NCBI GenBank assembly: GCA_011634665.1
Contig: WAEK01000006.1
Coordinates: 1,620,501-1,684,500, forward strand
Length of the DNA stretch: 64,000 nucleotides
DNA from: Mortierella sp. BCC40632
Lineage: Eukaryota > Mortierellomycota > Mortierellomycetes > Mortierellales > Mortierellaceae
Direction: 5' to 3'
Position 1 is the stretch's first letter, and each line of letters starts with the position of its first letter. Below the pieces are notes generated by a model. The model was not told the DNA's origin. It made no database searches and saw only the letters and a list, made by a program, of their open reading frames with translations. The translations under genes and the position numbers were made by a program. Positions 11,904 through 22,451 of this stretch are shown here, in pieces.

Positions 11904-14341
11904 CAAGAAGGATCGCGGCTGAGGGAGAGTGCCGTGCACACCGTGTGATTATGCCGAGTCGGGTGTCTGTAGCGGGATCAAGCGGGGTGGATGCACACGG
12001 ACAAGGCCTGAGGATGGGAACAACAGGAGCGAGGGATAGAGGCGTAGAGAGGTCAAGGAACGATCCTGGTGCGGTGCAATTGCTGTCTATATTAAGCGAC
12101 GACGTCGACAAAAAAGGGGTGGAAGTGAGGTGTGGTAGGGGGAAAACAGAACGATGTTGATGATCCAAGGTCGAGGAAAGGGGTTGGGGATAGGAGGGAG
12201 GGCTGGTTGGAGGCTGAACGAGGCCACAGGGAACAGGCAGGATGGATAATGAGGACGAAAGGGATGGCGAAGGCAATCGGAGATGCTGGTGAGGGCGGCG
12301 CAGACAGGATAGGATTGAAAAAGTTGGAAGAGGAAAAGGGAGGGAGAGAAGAAAAAAGAGAAAGAAAGAAAGAAAAAGCAAATGAGAGGGGAAAAAAAGG
12401 GCAGGGAAAGATGACCCATGGTCCAATGCTCAAATACCTTCCCGACCTGTCGTCGTTGGGGGCCCAGCTTACCTCGGCTGTCCGGTGGTCAGGGACATCG
12501 AGACATGGTAGACCATGGACCTGTCTGACTCTATCTGGACTGACTGTTGGATTTTTTTTTTTGCTCTTGCATGACCCATTCCTGCAGTCCTGCCATGCGA
12601 CGAGGCCATGCTGCTCTTGTCTTTTTTGCCATGCCGTGCTTTTGCTCATCTAATTGAGCCGCCTGCGCACCACCCATCTCTCTTCTTCCCTTTCCACTGG
12701 CTCGTCCTCTGATGCTTGCTGTCAAACAGCCTTTGCGATGCTTTGCATGTTGCCTCCTTTTTTTTTTTTTTTTTTTTACCACGTTGTCCATAGTGCATAC
12801 ATCCCGCCATGTGTTGCTCTCTCATCCAGTTCCAACGGTCGAAGGGGATGGAAGATGTTCACTCCTGTCCTCTTATCCAAACACCACACAATGCTGACAA
12901 TTGGACCACATTCAATCAATCTTTGTAACAGGGCGGTGGAAAGAGAAAGGGGCAATAGTACCCTGGAACAGACCACTCTCCACATGCACTCAGTGACCAT
13001 GTCTGCTGGGGCTGGTGACAGAGGGCGGAGCGAGTCGAGAAGAATAGCGCACAGTCGCTTTGAGCCGTATCAACACATCCAACCTGTTGCTCCACTGAGC
13101 ACTTTTTTTTTTTTTTTTTTTTTGCACGACTCACCACCTTACTATCAGCACGAGCGAGACCAAGAACAGGGTAAAGAGAGAGAGAGAGAGGAGTGAGCAT
13201 GGCGCTGGAGGGAGTTAAATGAAAGGCGCAAAGGCGATAGTGTAACCATCGAGTCCTTCCTTCCGTTCATTTCCCGGCCCTGTTTTCGCTCTCTGTCCTC
13301 CCTAAAATGTCCTCCGCTCGTATCGTCGCTCGTATCGTCGCTCACACTGTCGGGCCAATGGGTTTCTGGGTCTTTGCCATGGTTTCTCGATCAGTTTTCT
13401 TCTTTACTTGGTGCCAGCAAAAGCACCGAGAGCAGACAGCCCCACATTGAGCTTCATGGAGACTAGGTAGAATCCTGCCTGTTGCCTTGTTTTGATGCCC
13501 CTTCTCGCTCTGTCGTTGTCGAGAATTCTAGCTCCCATTGAGCGTTTGCACGCACCACTGTACATACATCCCACTACCGCACCGAGCAGGTTGACAAGAG
13601 AATGGGTCAATGTGTCCATGTGTCTTTTGCTGTTGTTTTTGGTCTCTTGTTGCTCCACTCTCGTGCTCGGTTTCCCGCTCTCGTTGCTCTCTCGCCGCAC
13701 AATGTCCTTTCTTTCCTCTCTCTCTCTCTCTTTTCTCATGGCTCTCAATCCTAACTCTCGGCCCTTTTCCTCTCCGCAAAAGAAAAAACAGTTGTGCATT
13801 TCATTCGAATCCGAAAAGCCTTTGGTCCATTCCTATTTTTTGCCCTTCTTCTCTCAGCGAACCGACTCACACCTCTGAGCATGGTCTGTCATGCATCACC
13901 AGTCATTCCAATCAGAGCATGGCACATCCCTCCCCTCCACGTTCCCTTTTTTTGCTCCGGTCTGTTAGACTACTTGCTGCATTGGCAAACGTTATGCCCA
14001 TGAAGAACAACAGGCATTGCGTGGGCAAGGAGAAGAGAGGATTGTGGCTCTCTCTGTTTGGGTAACTTGACTTGGACAGGGAACCCTCCTCCCCTCTGTC
14101 GCTCTCTCTATGTTGTGATGCTCTTTCTACTAAGGCTTTCTTTTCTGTTGTATTTTCTTTTCTGTTGTCCATGTAGCTCTTGTCAAAGTACCCTCTCTGT
14201 GTTGATTAGGTACATATGAAGCAGTAATCGCATTTCTCCTCTCTCTCTATCGCATTTGGCCTAACAAGTGATGGATGGGTGTATATCAATGCAGCTCGTA
14301 CAAGCAAAGAGCCATTTAGCATCAATGAAACAGTCATGCCC

Positions 14342-14381
<40 letters not shown>

Positions 14382-14588
14382 ATTTCAAACCGACAAACGG
14401 TGTCACTCTCTGCCACCAAAGGGGTAGCATAGGAGGAGCAGTTTCGGCAGGGGGTGCACCAGTGGAAAAGTAAAGACTTGACTGTTGAGTCTTTGCATGC
14501 AATCCAGGTTTCGATGCTGTTCAAACCATCATGGCAAGAGTGAAAGTGAGAAAGACCCATGAAATGTAGATCAACAGAAACTCAAGGA

Positions 14589-14896
14589 CTACAGAAATAG
14601 ATCATCTGCATGCTCCTCTCCGTCTTCCTTCTCCTTTTCATCTTCGCCCCCTCTCTCACACCCAAGAACCTTCACTCTCGCACCGAAGGCGTTACTGTCG
14701 TGCATGTATTGGGCCACAAGGTTTAAACAGCGGATGGACATGTCAAAATCCAGAGGTATATCGGACTCAGTATACCATGTCAATTGCAATCCAGGTCCCA
14801 TCACAATCTGTGCCTGATTTTTTTTTGTCCATGAGCCCTTGTTGCATTCCAAGACAGGACGGATGAACCCTGTTGGAGATTTTGTACAGCAGATAT
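14589..14896 (-). other. Protein-like open frame of unknown status
   Basis: Minus-strand open frame whose translation is not low-complexity over about 80 residues (for example PTGFIRPVLECNKGSWTKK and MSIRCLNLVAQYMHDSNAF) before a Glu/Asp/Lys-rich tail and a stop at 14589. It overlaps the probable 3' UTR and poly(A) signal of the molybdenum cofactor gene on the same strand, and the only in-frame ATGs lie inside it (first MGPGLQLTWY). I do not recognise a family. It may be a chance frame, a gene remnant, or a 3' exon of an unannotated transcript. Confidence 0.25.
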
Positions 14897-14901
14897 TTAT
14901 T
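14896..14901 (-). terminator. Poly(A) signal AATAAA of the gephyrin-like gene
   Basis: AATAAA on the minus strand (TTTATT on plus), about 60 bases downstream of the TGA stop at 14959. The distance suits a 3'-end processing signal for the upstream gene. Confidence 0.5.
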
Positions 14902-14958
14902 TGATCTGCTCGCGCAACGTATCTCTATTCGCTCTTTCTATCTCATCCTTTGCTCCGC

Positions 14959-15548
14959 TCATGCGAGTTTCCCGATGAGAAGGCATTCAATCTTCTGACC
15001 AGCGGCAACGTGAGGTCGGTTGGTAGTTCTTCCAGGGAGGACAAGGAGACTGTTTGCACCAAGCATGGTCACCATACGACTGCTCATTTGGTTCTTGTCT
15101 GTCGACTGGACTTGAAGTTTTCCATCTTCGCTCACATTCACGATCGCTCGCTGGTACTCTGGTCGTTCATCCAATCGAATGTCATGTGTTACCTAGATGG
15201 AGGCACAGCGGGGGGTTAACGACACGTTTTTTTCCACCTCTTTGCTGCTTAAGCAAGCTTGCATGATCAGGGGCTGGATTCCCTTCCGTCCCTTCTTCTC
15301 CCATTGCACGCAAAAACCTACCTCTGCGTGAACACTGGGCCACATGTACTTTTCGTATCCCGCCAGTTTACGCAGGGCAGGCAGGACAAAGAGATGGAAC
15401 GTCACTGTGGCCGACACTGGATTGCCGGGCAATCCAAACATGAGCTTGGGTTGACCCCCCGTGGGGCTAGGCACGGTCGCAAACGTCGTTGGTTTCCTAA
15501 TGCCATTCGTAATCGGGTGAATCAATTGCATAATCCTATCTCTATTTC

Positions 15549-15584
<36 letters not shown>

Positions 15585-16964
15585 CTAGAGCAACGTTACT
15601 GTATTGACTGTTTTAGAAAACAAAAAAGCCCCCCTCTTTTCTTACCCTGGCTTCATCATGATACGACCAAAGTGGATGGTGGCTCCAAGCTTTTGTTCAA
15701 GGATAGGCTTTAGAAGATCCATCTCACCCATGGACACACCTCCTGTTGTAACAACAATGTCGCACTTTTCTAGTCCATTTCGCATTGCCAACTCTAGATC
15801 TTGTGGGCTATTTTGTGCGAAAGTAAGGAGTATCATCATCTCTCAGCTATATTACCATTTCAATGGGACGGAGTTAGAGTATTCTTTAGTCACGTGTGCC
15901 TTACCTGTCAGGGGCAATCCCGAGATCCAGGTAATCAAAACCAGCTGCTTTTGTAGCGGCGATCAATGTTGGTCGGTTGCTGTCTCTGATCTGCCCGAGT
16001 TTCAGGGCCTGGCTGTTGGAATGATCCACCACTTCATTGCCAGTCGACAAGAATCCAACAACAGGTCTCTGTCGGACTCGCACCTAATGATTCAGATAGA
16101 AATATCAAGACTAAATAAAAGAGGCTTCCTTTGGGCGGCAGAATAAAGGTTGTTTTGATCTGAATCCACATACCTTATTGACACCGATTGAAGCAAGTAC
16201 TCCAATCTCACCGCCAACAGCAGAAATGACTTGTCCCTTTCCAAGAACAACCTGTCCAACTTGGATATCTGATCCAATCTCCCGAATGGCCTCACCTGCT
16301 CGAACCTTGGCACAAATCTCAACAATTTCTTCCTGCGTTCCATCTTCTGAGGACTTGATCAGCTTGGTGTCCTCGACCATGACGACAGCAGTTGCTCCTT
16401 CGGGTAGGGCGCCGCCTGTAGTGATTCTTGCAATCTGTCCTGGAAGAAGCCTTGTTGTCGTACCTTCTGACGATGCTGCAGCAATCGAAACAGCAGTCAC
16501 TGGATACTGTCCAGGACCATCGGTGTCTATTTCATTCCACCATAGATGGAGCATAGTCAGTTTCATATGTTCGGATGCAATTGACCAGGTCGAGACCACT
16601 GGGTGAAATATTGCTTCACGTATTTCTCATTTATACTTACCAACAACAGCATATCCATCCAAGATAGAGGCACGGTAGCCAGGAACAGCCTCAACAGCTG
16701 TTACATCTTCGTCAAGGACCGCTCCGATCAATGCCTCATTCACGGGGTGCTCCACTGAAGGTAGGGGTGTGACCCTTTCCATGACGGCATTGATTGCTTG
16801 GTCCATAGGGATCAATGGGTAAGGTGATTTACGGAGTCTTCTGGATACTGTTGTCCCCTCACAAATGAGGCAATGGAAAATCCCGGTTAGACAAGGTCTC
16901 GTTTAAGCTTTTCTCTCTCTCTAAAAAGACTGTTGTCGCCATTAAGCTCATCTTAAACGACACC

Positions 16965-17004
<40 letters not shown>

Positions 17005-17936
17005 CCTCCTTTCTTTTACCTGGAGTCCCAAGGCTCAAGGAAGTCGCATCATTACGGGCTTCTCTATCACTATGGTGGAAACACGTGTGGCCTCCATGTC
17101 CATGTCCGTGCCCATGGGCTGCACTTGGCGCAGCACCAGTAGCCCCTGATGGTCTTGGACCGCCTTGCATCTTCTCGTGGACTTTCTTTCCAGTGCCACC
17201 TCTCGCCAGATCGATCGCGTGAGGGAGCATCTTGGCGACTGCCTCAAAATTCTCCTTGACTGCCTTTGGGCTTCCAGGAAATGTCAAGATCAACGTTTTG
17301 CCACGAATTCCGGACACAGCTCGACTCAATGCTGCAAAGGGTGTGATCTGGATTGATTTGGCAAAGATCAGATGCGAAATGCCAGGCGTTTGTCGCTCAA
17401 GTAATGGAAGAACTGCCTATTAAAATGAGGTTGTTGTTTGTTTTTTTTTTAAAAAAAAAGAAAGGATCAGGAGCTGATCCTTTTAGTCGAGTCCCGACTT
17501 AAAAAAGAAAAAAGATATAGAGGCCTTCCTATTATCTCCATCCCGACTTGAATTTAGTACCTCAGGTGTGCAGTCTCGGACGCCAAAGCCTGTTCCTCCT
17601 GTTGTAAGAATAAGGTGAAGATCCTGGTCATCGCACCAAGCCGTGATAGTCTTTTGGATCTTTTTAAAGTCGTCAGGAATGCAGTCTTTGATCTGAACAT
17701 GATAACGGGGTTCTGCCTCAAGCAAACGGCACAGTGTCGGACCGCTCGTATCTGATGCGAGGTCGATGGAAGCAGTATCGCTGACTAGGGAGGGACGCAA
17801 AGAGAGATGGTAGCAGGAGCGCAGCAGAGTTTGGGTTAGAAATATGGTAAGAGAAAAGGCTCTTGCATAGAATGACTTGAACAATCGCGTCTCTATTACT
17901 CGTGAGGACACCGACGCGCAACTGAGAATCTGCCAT
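14959..17936 (-). CDS. Gephyrin-type molybdopterin adenylyltransferase / molybdotransferase
   Basis: Two-domain enzyme for the last steps of molybdenum cofactor synthesis: the MogA-like domain adenylylates molybdopterin, the MoeA-like domain inserts molybdate. Nine exons on the minus strand: 17936-17900, 17784-17561, 17416-17020, 16847-16641, 16526-16174, 16083-15905, 15807-15646, 15496-15322, 15192-14959. They sum to 1968 nt, 655 aa, and all junctions are GT-AG with matching phase. The MogA domain (about 1-165) shows GVLTISDTAS near residue 8, [15 protein letters not shown] ending at residue 87 and [10 protein letters not shown] near 131. A linker (about 168-219) has a His-Gly run. The MoeA domain shows [12 protein letters not shown] near 226, [14 protein letters not shown] near 417, [11 protein letters not shown] at 486-496 and [13 protein letters not shown] near 541. 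Domain order is that of animal gephyrin and opposite to plant Cnx1. Introns carry long A/T runs. Cytosolic location is expected. Fungal counterparts are known as cnxE / nit-9. Confidence 0.95.
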
Positions 17937-18690
17937 GGTTCTTTGGGAGGATGAAGGAATGAGTAGAGACAAAAAGAATCGGGAGAGTGGGAATAAAAGA
18001 ATGAACGAATGAGAGTGGACGCAATGTGACCCAGATTTCTGTCTAACCTTTTTTTTTTTGTGGAGACGAACGTTCCAGGCATTCACTTACAGTTGCCTGG
18101 CGTTCAATTAAGGAGTTCCTTCGATAATTGATAGAGTCGTTTGTCCAGGGCAGGTTGACTACAACAGCAACAGAAAGAGTTTGGTCTTCTCGTACAGGCG
18201 GGGCATAGCATGAATGGCATCCAGGTCGATGTCATCTAGCTCGCAGTCTAGAGAAATAGTGCCGGTTATTTTTGTGCTGTCTCGGAACTATTCTCTTTCC
18301 TCAGATCCATCCGAAAACGCCTTGGACCAGTCCAGAAAGGTTCAACTGTTGCAGCCACTCTGCTCTACTTTTAACCATGTCTTCCTTCTCTTCGTAATCA
18401 AAATTCATTCCTACATTTGTCTCCTCCTTTTGCTACTCATTGCAATGAGTCTTGAGCAGATTGGCCGCCGAGCCGGCAGAATACTCGCCAACCGAATGCG
18501 TGGTATGGAGCTCCTTTCTCTCAATGCATTCATGGTTTAGTTTTCTCATTTATGATCCACCAGCCGTCTCTCCTAACAAAGACTCCCTTCCGCCCTTTAC
18601 CTCTCTTAAGAGTATATACATGAAAGATATAATGCACCTGTTCAGCCCCCGAAACAATCGTTTCCTTCCCAGTCCCAAGCTCACCAGGAC
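17937..18690. promoter_or_regulatory. Divergent intergenic region
   Basis: About 750 bases between the start of the gephyrin-like gene (minus) and the start I propose for the beta-helix gene (plus). It should hold both promoters. Open frames inside it (for example a Leu-rich run at about 18415-18450) could hide a 5' exon of the beta-helix gene, but I could not join one in frame with confidence. Confidence 0.4.
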
Positions 18691-20504
18691 ATGGTTGCCG
18701 CACAGTATCCAGGCAACCATCTTCCACAAGTGTAAGCTATGCTCCTCTTGGCACTCTTTCTTTTCCGCAATCGAAACTTGGGGAGGGAGGAGAAGGCCCC
18801 CCTCCCCTCCTCCCCTGTCCTACATTGTGCAACAACGATGTCATAACCGATTTGCCAAACTTTTACCCGAACAGCCCGCTCTCCCTCCCTCCGCAGCCAG
18901 CCCCGCCGTCATATCAAGAAGTCTGTCCATCCAGAGATACCGGAGACTTAAGCCAGATCAAGCTCCCCGATGCTAACAATAACACCATCCCCAACTTTTC
19001 TCGAGTTGGGTACAGAGAAGGATTGGCCCGGATCCCGTTTGTCCCTGTTCAGGCCGTGGTCGAGCCCTCCTTGGACCCTTTCTCAGATGACACAGCCCGG
19101 ATTCAAGCCGCCATTGATTTTGTTGCACAACTTCCCCTTGTGTGTGTAGGAGAGGATGGGGCTCGGATCCGAGGCGCTGTGCTCTTGAAAGCAGGCAAGT
19201 ATCGTGTCGCTGGCGCGATTATTATCAATGCTTCTGGTGTCGTCCTCCGAGGAGAAGGCCAGGATGAAGGCGGGACGATCGTTGTTGCGACTGGAGCTAT
19301 CCAACGAGACTTTATTCTCGTCAATGGAATGCTTGGATCAGAGATGGGCACAGTCGAGATGCAACGAGCAAAGGCTCGTACGGGAGAAATGCAACCGACC
19401 AACGGATACAAAGGAAGCAAAAAACCAAACACCTATACCCCATGTGGGGTCACTATCCCTGTTGGAACCACACAAATCCCAGTTCTGTGCACTAAGGGTT
19501 ACAACGTTGGGGATCGTATTGTAGTAAGTGAATCCCTGTTTCTATTCTTGGATTTGTTTCGTTGCCAATGTGCCAGTTGTTTACCTCACTTCTCTCTTCT
19601 TCTTTTTCTTCTTTTCTTTTTCTTCCTCTCCTTCCTCTTGGCAACAATAGATTGAACGCCCAGGATGTGACGAGTGGATTTGTGAGATTGGAATGGATAG
19701 ATTGCCACCGCGACCTGACTCCACGCCATCAACCCAGTGGACAGCCAAATCTTATACATTTCGTTTTGAGAGAAAGATTGTGGCTATCGACTGCGTGAAC
19801 AATATTTTCACAATTGACATTCCAATGGTCATGTTTCTGGACCCCCGATACCCACCCGCAAGGATTTACGAATTGATTCACAAAATGCCAACCATCTCAG
19901 ATGTTGGAGTTGAGAACCTCTGTCTGGTATCCGAATATGATCCTTGTGTTCCCGATGATGAAAAGCATGGCTGGTATGCCGTTGTTATGGACAACACTGT
20001 TCATGGGTGGGTGGCCGACGTAACAACAATGTTCTTTGTGAGTGGTATCTTTGCAAGTCGATGGTCAAGATATATTACTATCCAAGATTGCTCCGTCCTG
20101 GATCCCGTATCCAAGCCAACAGAAGGAGGCCGTCGCTACCAGTTCAATCTAAGCGGTCAGATGGGTCTAGTCAAACGATGCTTTACAACGAACGCACGAC
20201 ATGACTTTATCACTCTTGGGCGGATCTGCGGTAAGTGTCGACTGAGATCTAAACACCCTGGTTCTTAATCTCGGATAGAGGGTAGAGCGAGAGACTGATC
20301 AGAATGACATGCATCTATCAATTCATAGGACCCAATGTTTTTGTTGACTCGACTGGTGTGAACGGCAACAACGACACTGGTCCCCATGAGCGATGGGCAA
20401 TGGGTACTCTCTATGACAACATTACATGCAATATGCTGAACGTCCGGCAGCGCTCCTGGATGGGCTCTGGTCAAGGGTGGGCAGGTATTCTTCGACTACA
20501 TGAT

Positions 20505-20541
<37 letters not shown>

Positions 20542-20868
20542 TTTATTACACGCTACTCATCACCAAATCGTATAACCTATTGGGTATTAGGTGTTTTTCA
20601 TGTAATCTATAACTGCACAGCACATGGGAACAAAAACTGCTTTCAGGACCCGCCGGGAGCAACAAATTGGATTATTGGATTCCAAGGACAACTGGCTAAA
20701 AAGCCGACGTTCGAGGAGCCTTGCTCGTCTCCGATGTATCCCATCAAGCCATCGTATCCACGAAGTCTGTACTGGGCACAGCTTATTGAGAGGGCGCACG
20801 GCGATGTCCAACTTGTGAAGCAGATCTCTGGCTATGAAGGTAGAATGCGATATCCTCCAAGACAATAA
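18691..20868 (+). CDS. Right-handed beta-helix (pectin-lyase-fold) protein
   Basis: Exons 18691-18731, 18875-19523, 19651-20230, 20329-20484 and 20621-20868 sum to 1674 nt, 557 aa. The last four are firm; the first is a proposal, since it starts MVAAQYPGNH and joins in phase through GTAAGC...CAG. The protein has a Pro-rich start and then a typical entry into a parallel beta-helix: FSRVGYREG, DDTARIQAAIDFVA and RGAVLLKAGKYRV, followed by INASGVVLRGEG. Later blocks include SRYITIQDCSVLDPVS, LSGQMGLVKRC, and GPHERWAMGTLYDNI. From memory, similar blocks occur in bacterial beta-helix proteins annotated as pectate-lyase-superfamily. The substrate is unknown; a polysaccharide is likely from the fold. 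No signal peptide is seen with this start, so either a secretory first exon lies upstream of 18691 or the protein is intracellular. AATAAA follows at 20981. Convergent with the YAR1-like gene, 187 bases apart. Confidence 0.8.
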
Positions 20869-20980
20869 GTTGTTGCTTGTGATTACCTACCTACCTACCC
20901 CCCTCTCTTCTTACCCACGTACTCCAAGGGGGTTTATACATCCATCGATTTCCGTGCCAAGAGCAGGCATGTGCCACTCA

Positions 20981-20986
20981 AATAAA
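20981..20986 (+). terminator. Poly(A) signal AATAAA of the beta-helix gene
   Basis: Perfect AATAAA on the plus strand, 113 bases downstream of the TAA stop at 20868 and inside the short convergent gap with the next gene. Confidence 0.5.
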
Positions 20987-21055
20987 CAAAAGGGACGAAT
21001 ACTTTTAGCATAAAAAACAATGCCTTTTTTTATGATTAGTCCTGATGATGACTTC

Positions 21056-22063
21056 CTACTCGAGATTCAGCTCCTCAAGCTGTCTCCTAAGAGCCGCAGA
21101 AGCCTCTGGACCAGCAGCGGAAAGCATTTCGGTGACAGCCTTCTTAAGCTCTTCGTCACGCTTGGACTCATCAATGTCGTTCGAAGTCATGATCGACTGT
21201 ATCCTCTCCTGGAACTCTCTCAAAATGCTATCCCTTCCGTTCGAGACGCCATTTTCCTTTTCCGAGTCCGAATCCGAGTCCTCACTATCGTCCTTCAACA
21301 AATGATCCATATCATCTGACTCTTCTTCCTTGTCGGGATGAGGAACACCTGTCAGCTCGCGAAGATAGTGCGCCACTTCGGGCCACTCCTCTTCCTCGGC
21401 CTTTTGTGCGGCCTACAAAAAAAGAGAAATTATAATAAGAAGTGCCCGATCAGGAGCGCCAAAGTGATTAATACATATACCCTTATTGTGTCTTTTCAGA
21501 ACATAATGCGGGATAAATTCACCAGAGGTAGTAACGTTCGTAGACCATTTTTTACTCCTCTTCTACTTACAGTCATCTCCTCGCCATTCACATGCTTGGG
21601 GTCTGCACCAGCCTCGACCAGTATTTTGGCCATGTCGACAGTCTCGCAAACGAACAAAGGTGTATCACCATCGGGATCCTGAAGATTCACATCAGCACCG
21701 CTCTCCAAGAGGTACTGGGCCATCTCAATGTAGCCATAAGAAGCCGCTGCATGACTTGAAAGATAAGAACAACAACAAAAAAGTAGAGTTGAATAATGAG
21801 AATCAAACTGAGACCAGAAGAAAAGGAAGGAGAAAAAGGAGAAAAGGTATGCCTAGACTCTTACAGGGCAGAGTAACCAAACTCGTCCTGAGCATTGATA
21901 GAAACGCCGTCGGCGATAAACTTCTTAACAGCCTCAAGTTCGCCTTCGCCTGAGTAGAGTCGCGAAACAAGACAATTAGTCATTGCCCTCCATTTGCCTC
22001 AATGACAGCGACAGACAACACTATTAGAGTCTTACTTGCTGCAAGCCAAATGTTCTGCGCCAT
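21056..22063 (-). CDS. YAR1-like ankyrin-repeat protein
   Basis: Four exons on the minus strand, 22063-22036, 21949-21865, 21754-21571 and 21412-21056, sum to 654 nt, 217 aa. The start reads MAQNIWLAASEGELEAV, the usual opening of a small ankyrin protein. Repeats follow: INAQDEFGYSALHAAASYG, then VNLQDPDGDTPLFVCE and a third, shorter unit ending ADPKHVNGEEMT. The C-terminal half is acidic (DDSEDSDSDSEKE) and ends in a helical segment (RRQLEELNLE). Length and layout (about 200 aa, N-terminal ankyrins, acidic helical tail) match yeast Yar1 and its fission-yeast relative, the chaperone that shields ribosomal protein S3 before 40S assembly. That role is inferred from family resemblance, not from a diagnostic motif. 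Head-to-head with NUP133. Confidence 0.8.
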
Positions 22064-22451
22064 CTTGGAGAGTGATAAGAGTAAAGAATCAACGGACTTT
22101 TGGCCACAGGCCACCTTTTTTTTTTTTCTTTTTGGACATGAGGCAAGTGGCTTGTCTCTATGATCTTGTTGTCCACGCCACGACTGCCATTGGGCAAACG
22201 CGCTATCCTCCAATGCACTCTCTTCACTGACTGTCCTCAGTGACCTCTCGACTTTCGCCCAAATCATCATCCATCATCGAGCCGTCGCGTCTAGATTGCA
22301 GGGATCGTTCCTCGAATATTTGGCAATACATTCACACCTGACAGGACAACAGGATTTGCCTACTTTTTTCCCTCTCCCGCTGTCCTCTGGCGCCCATTTA
22401 ATCGACAACCCAGGACTTGGACTATTTTGAATCCAGAAAGGGACTCTTGTA
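22064..22451. promoter_or_regulatory. Short bidirectional promoter (YAR1-like / NUP133)
   Basis: Only 388 bases separate the two start codons, so both genes must use this stretch for promoter and 5' UTRs. It contains a T-rich tract at about 22117-22131. I see no unambiguous TATA box. Shared control of a ribosome-assembly factor and a nuclear-pore subunit is possible but unproven. Confidence 0.6.

Larger units (their letters stand above)
9189..14588. other. Spacer with purine/pyrimidine-skewed tracts
   Basis: No supported gene. The plus strand is strongly purine-rich from about 9400 to 12400 (long GA/GGA stretches) and becomes pyrimidine-rich from about 12540. It holds the ACAG tetranucleotide repeat at 10857, the GA repeat at 11818, and poly(T)/poly(A) runs at about 12758-12777, 13104-13123 and 14342-14378. 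Minus-strand donor-like sites (for example GTAAGC read from about 12470) could belong to untranslated 5' exons of the gene at 8418-9188, but no protein-coding exon supports this. Confidence 0.5.

Noticed and set aside
11713..12426. Minus-strand frame of 237 codons rich in Ser/Leu/Pro
   Set aside because: Built from a GA/CT microsatellite and flanking pyrimidine-rich sequence.
18452..18976. Plus-strand frame of 174 codons before the beta-helix gene
   Set aside because: It runs through the real gene in another frame and has no domain; the conserved frame is different.
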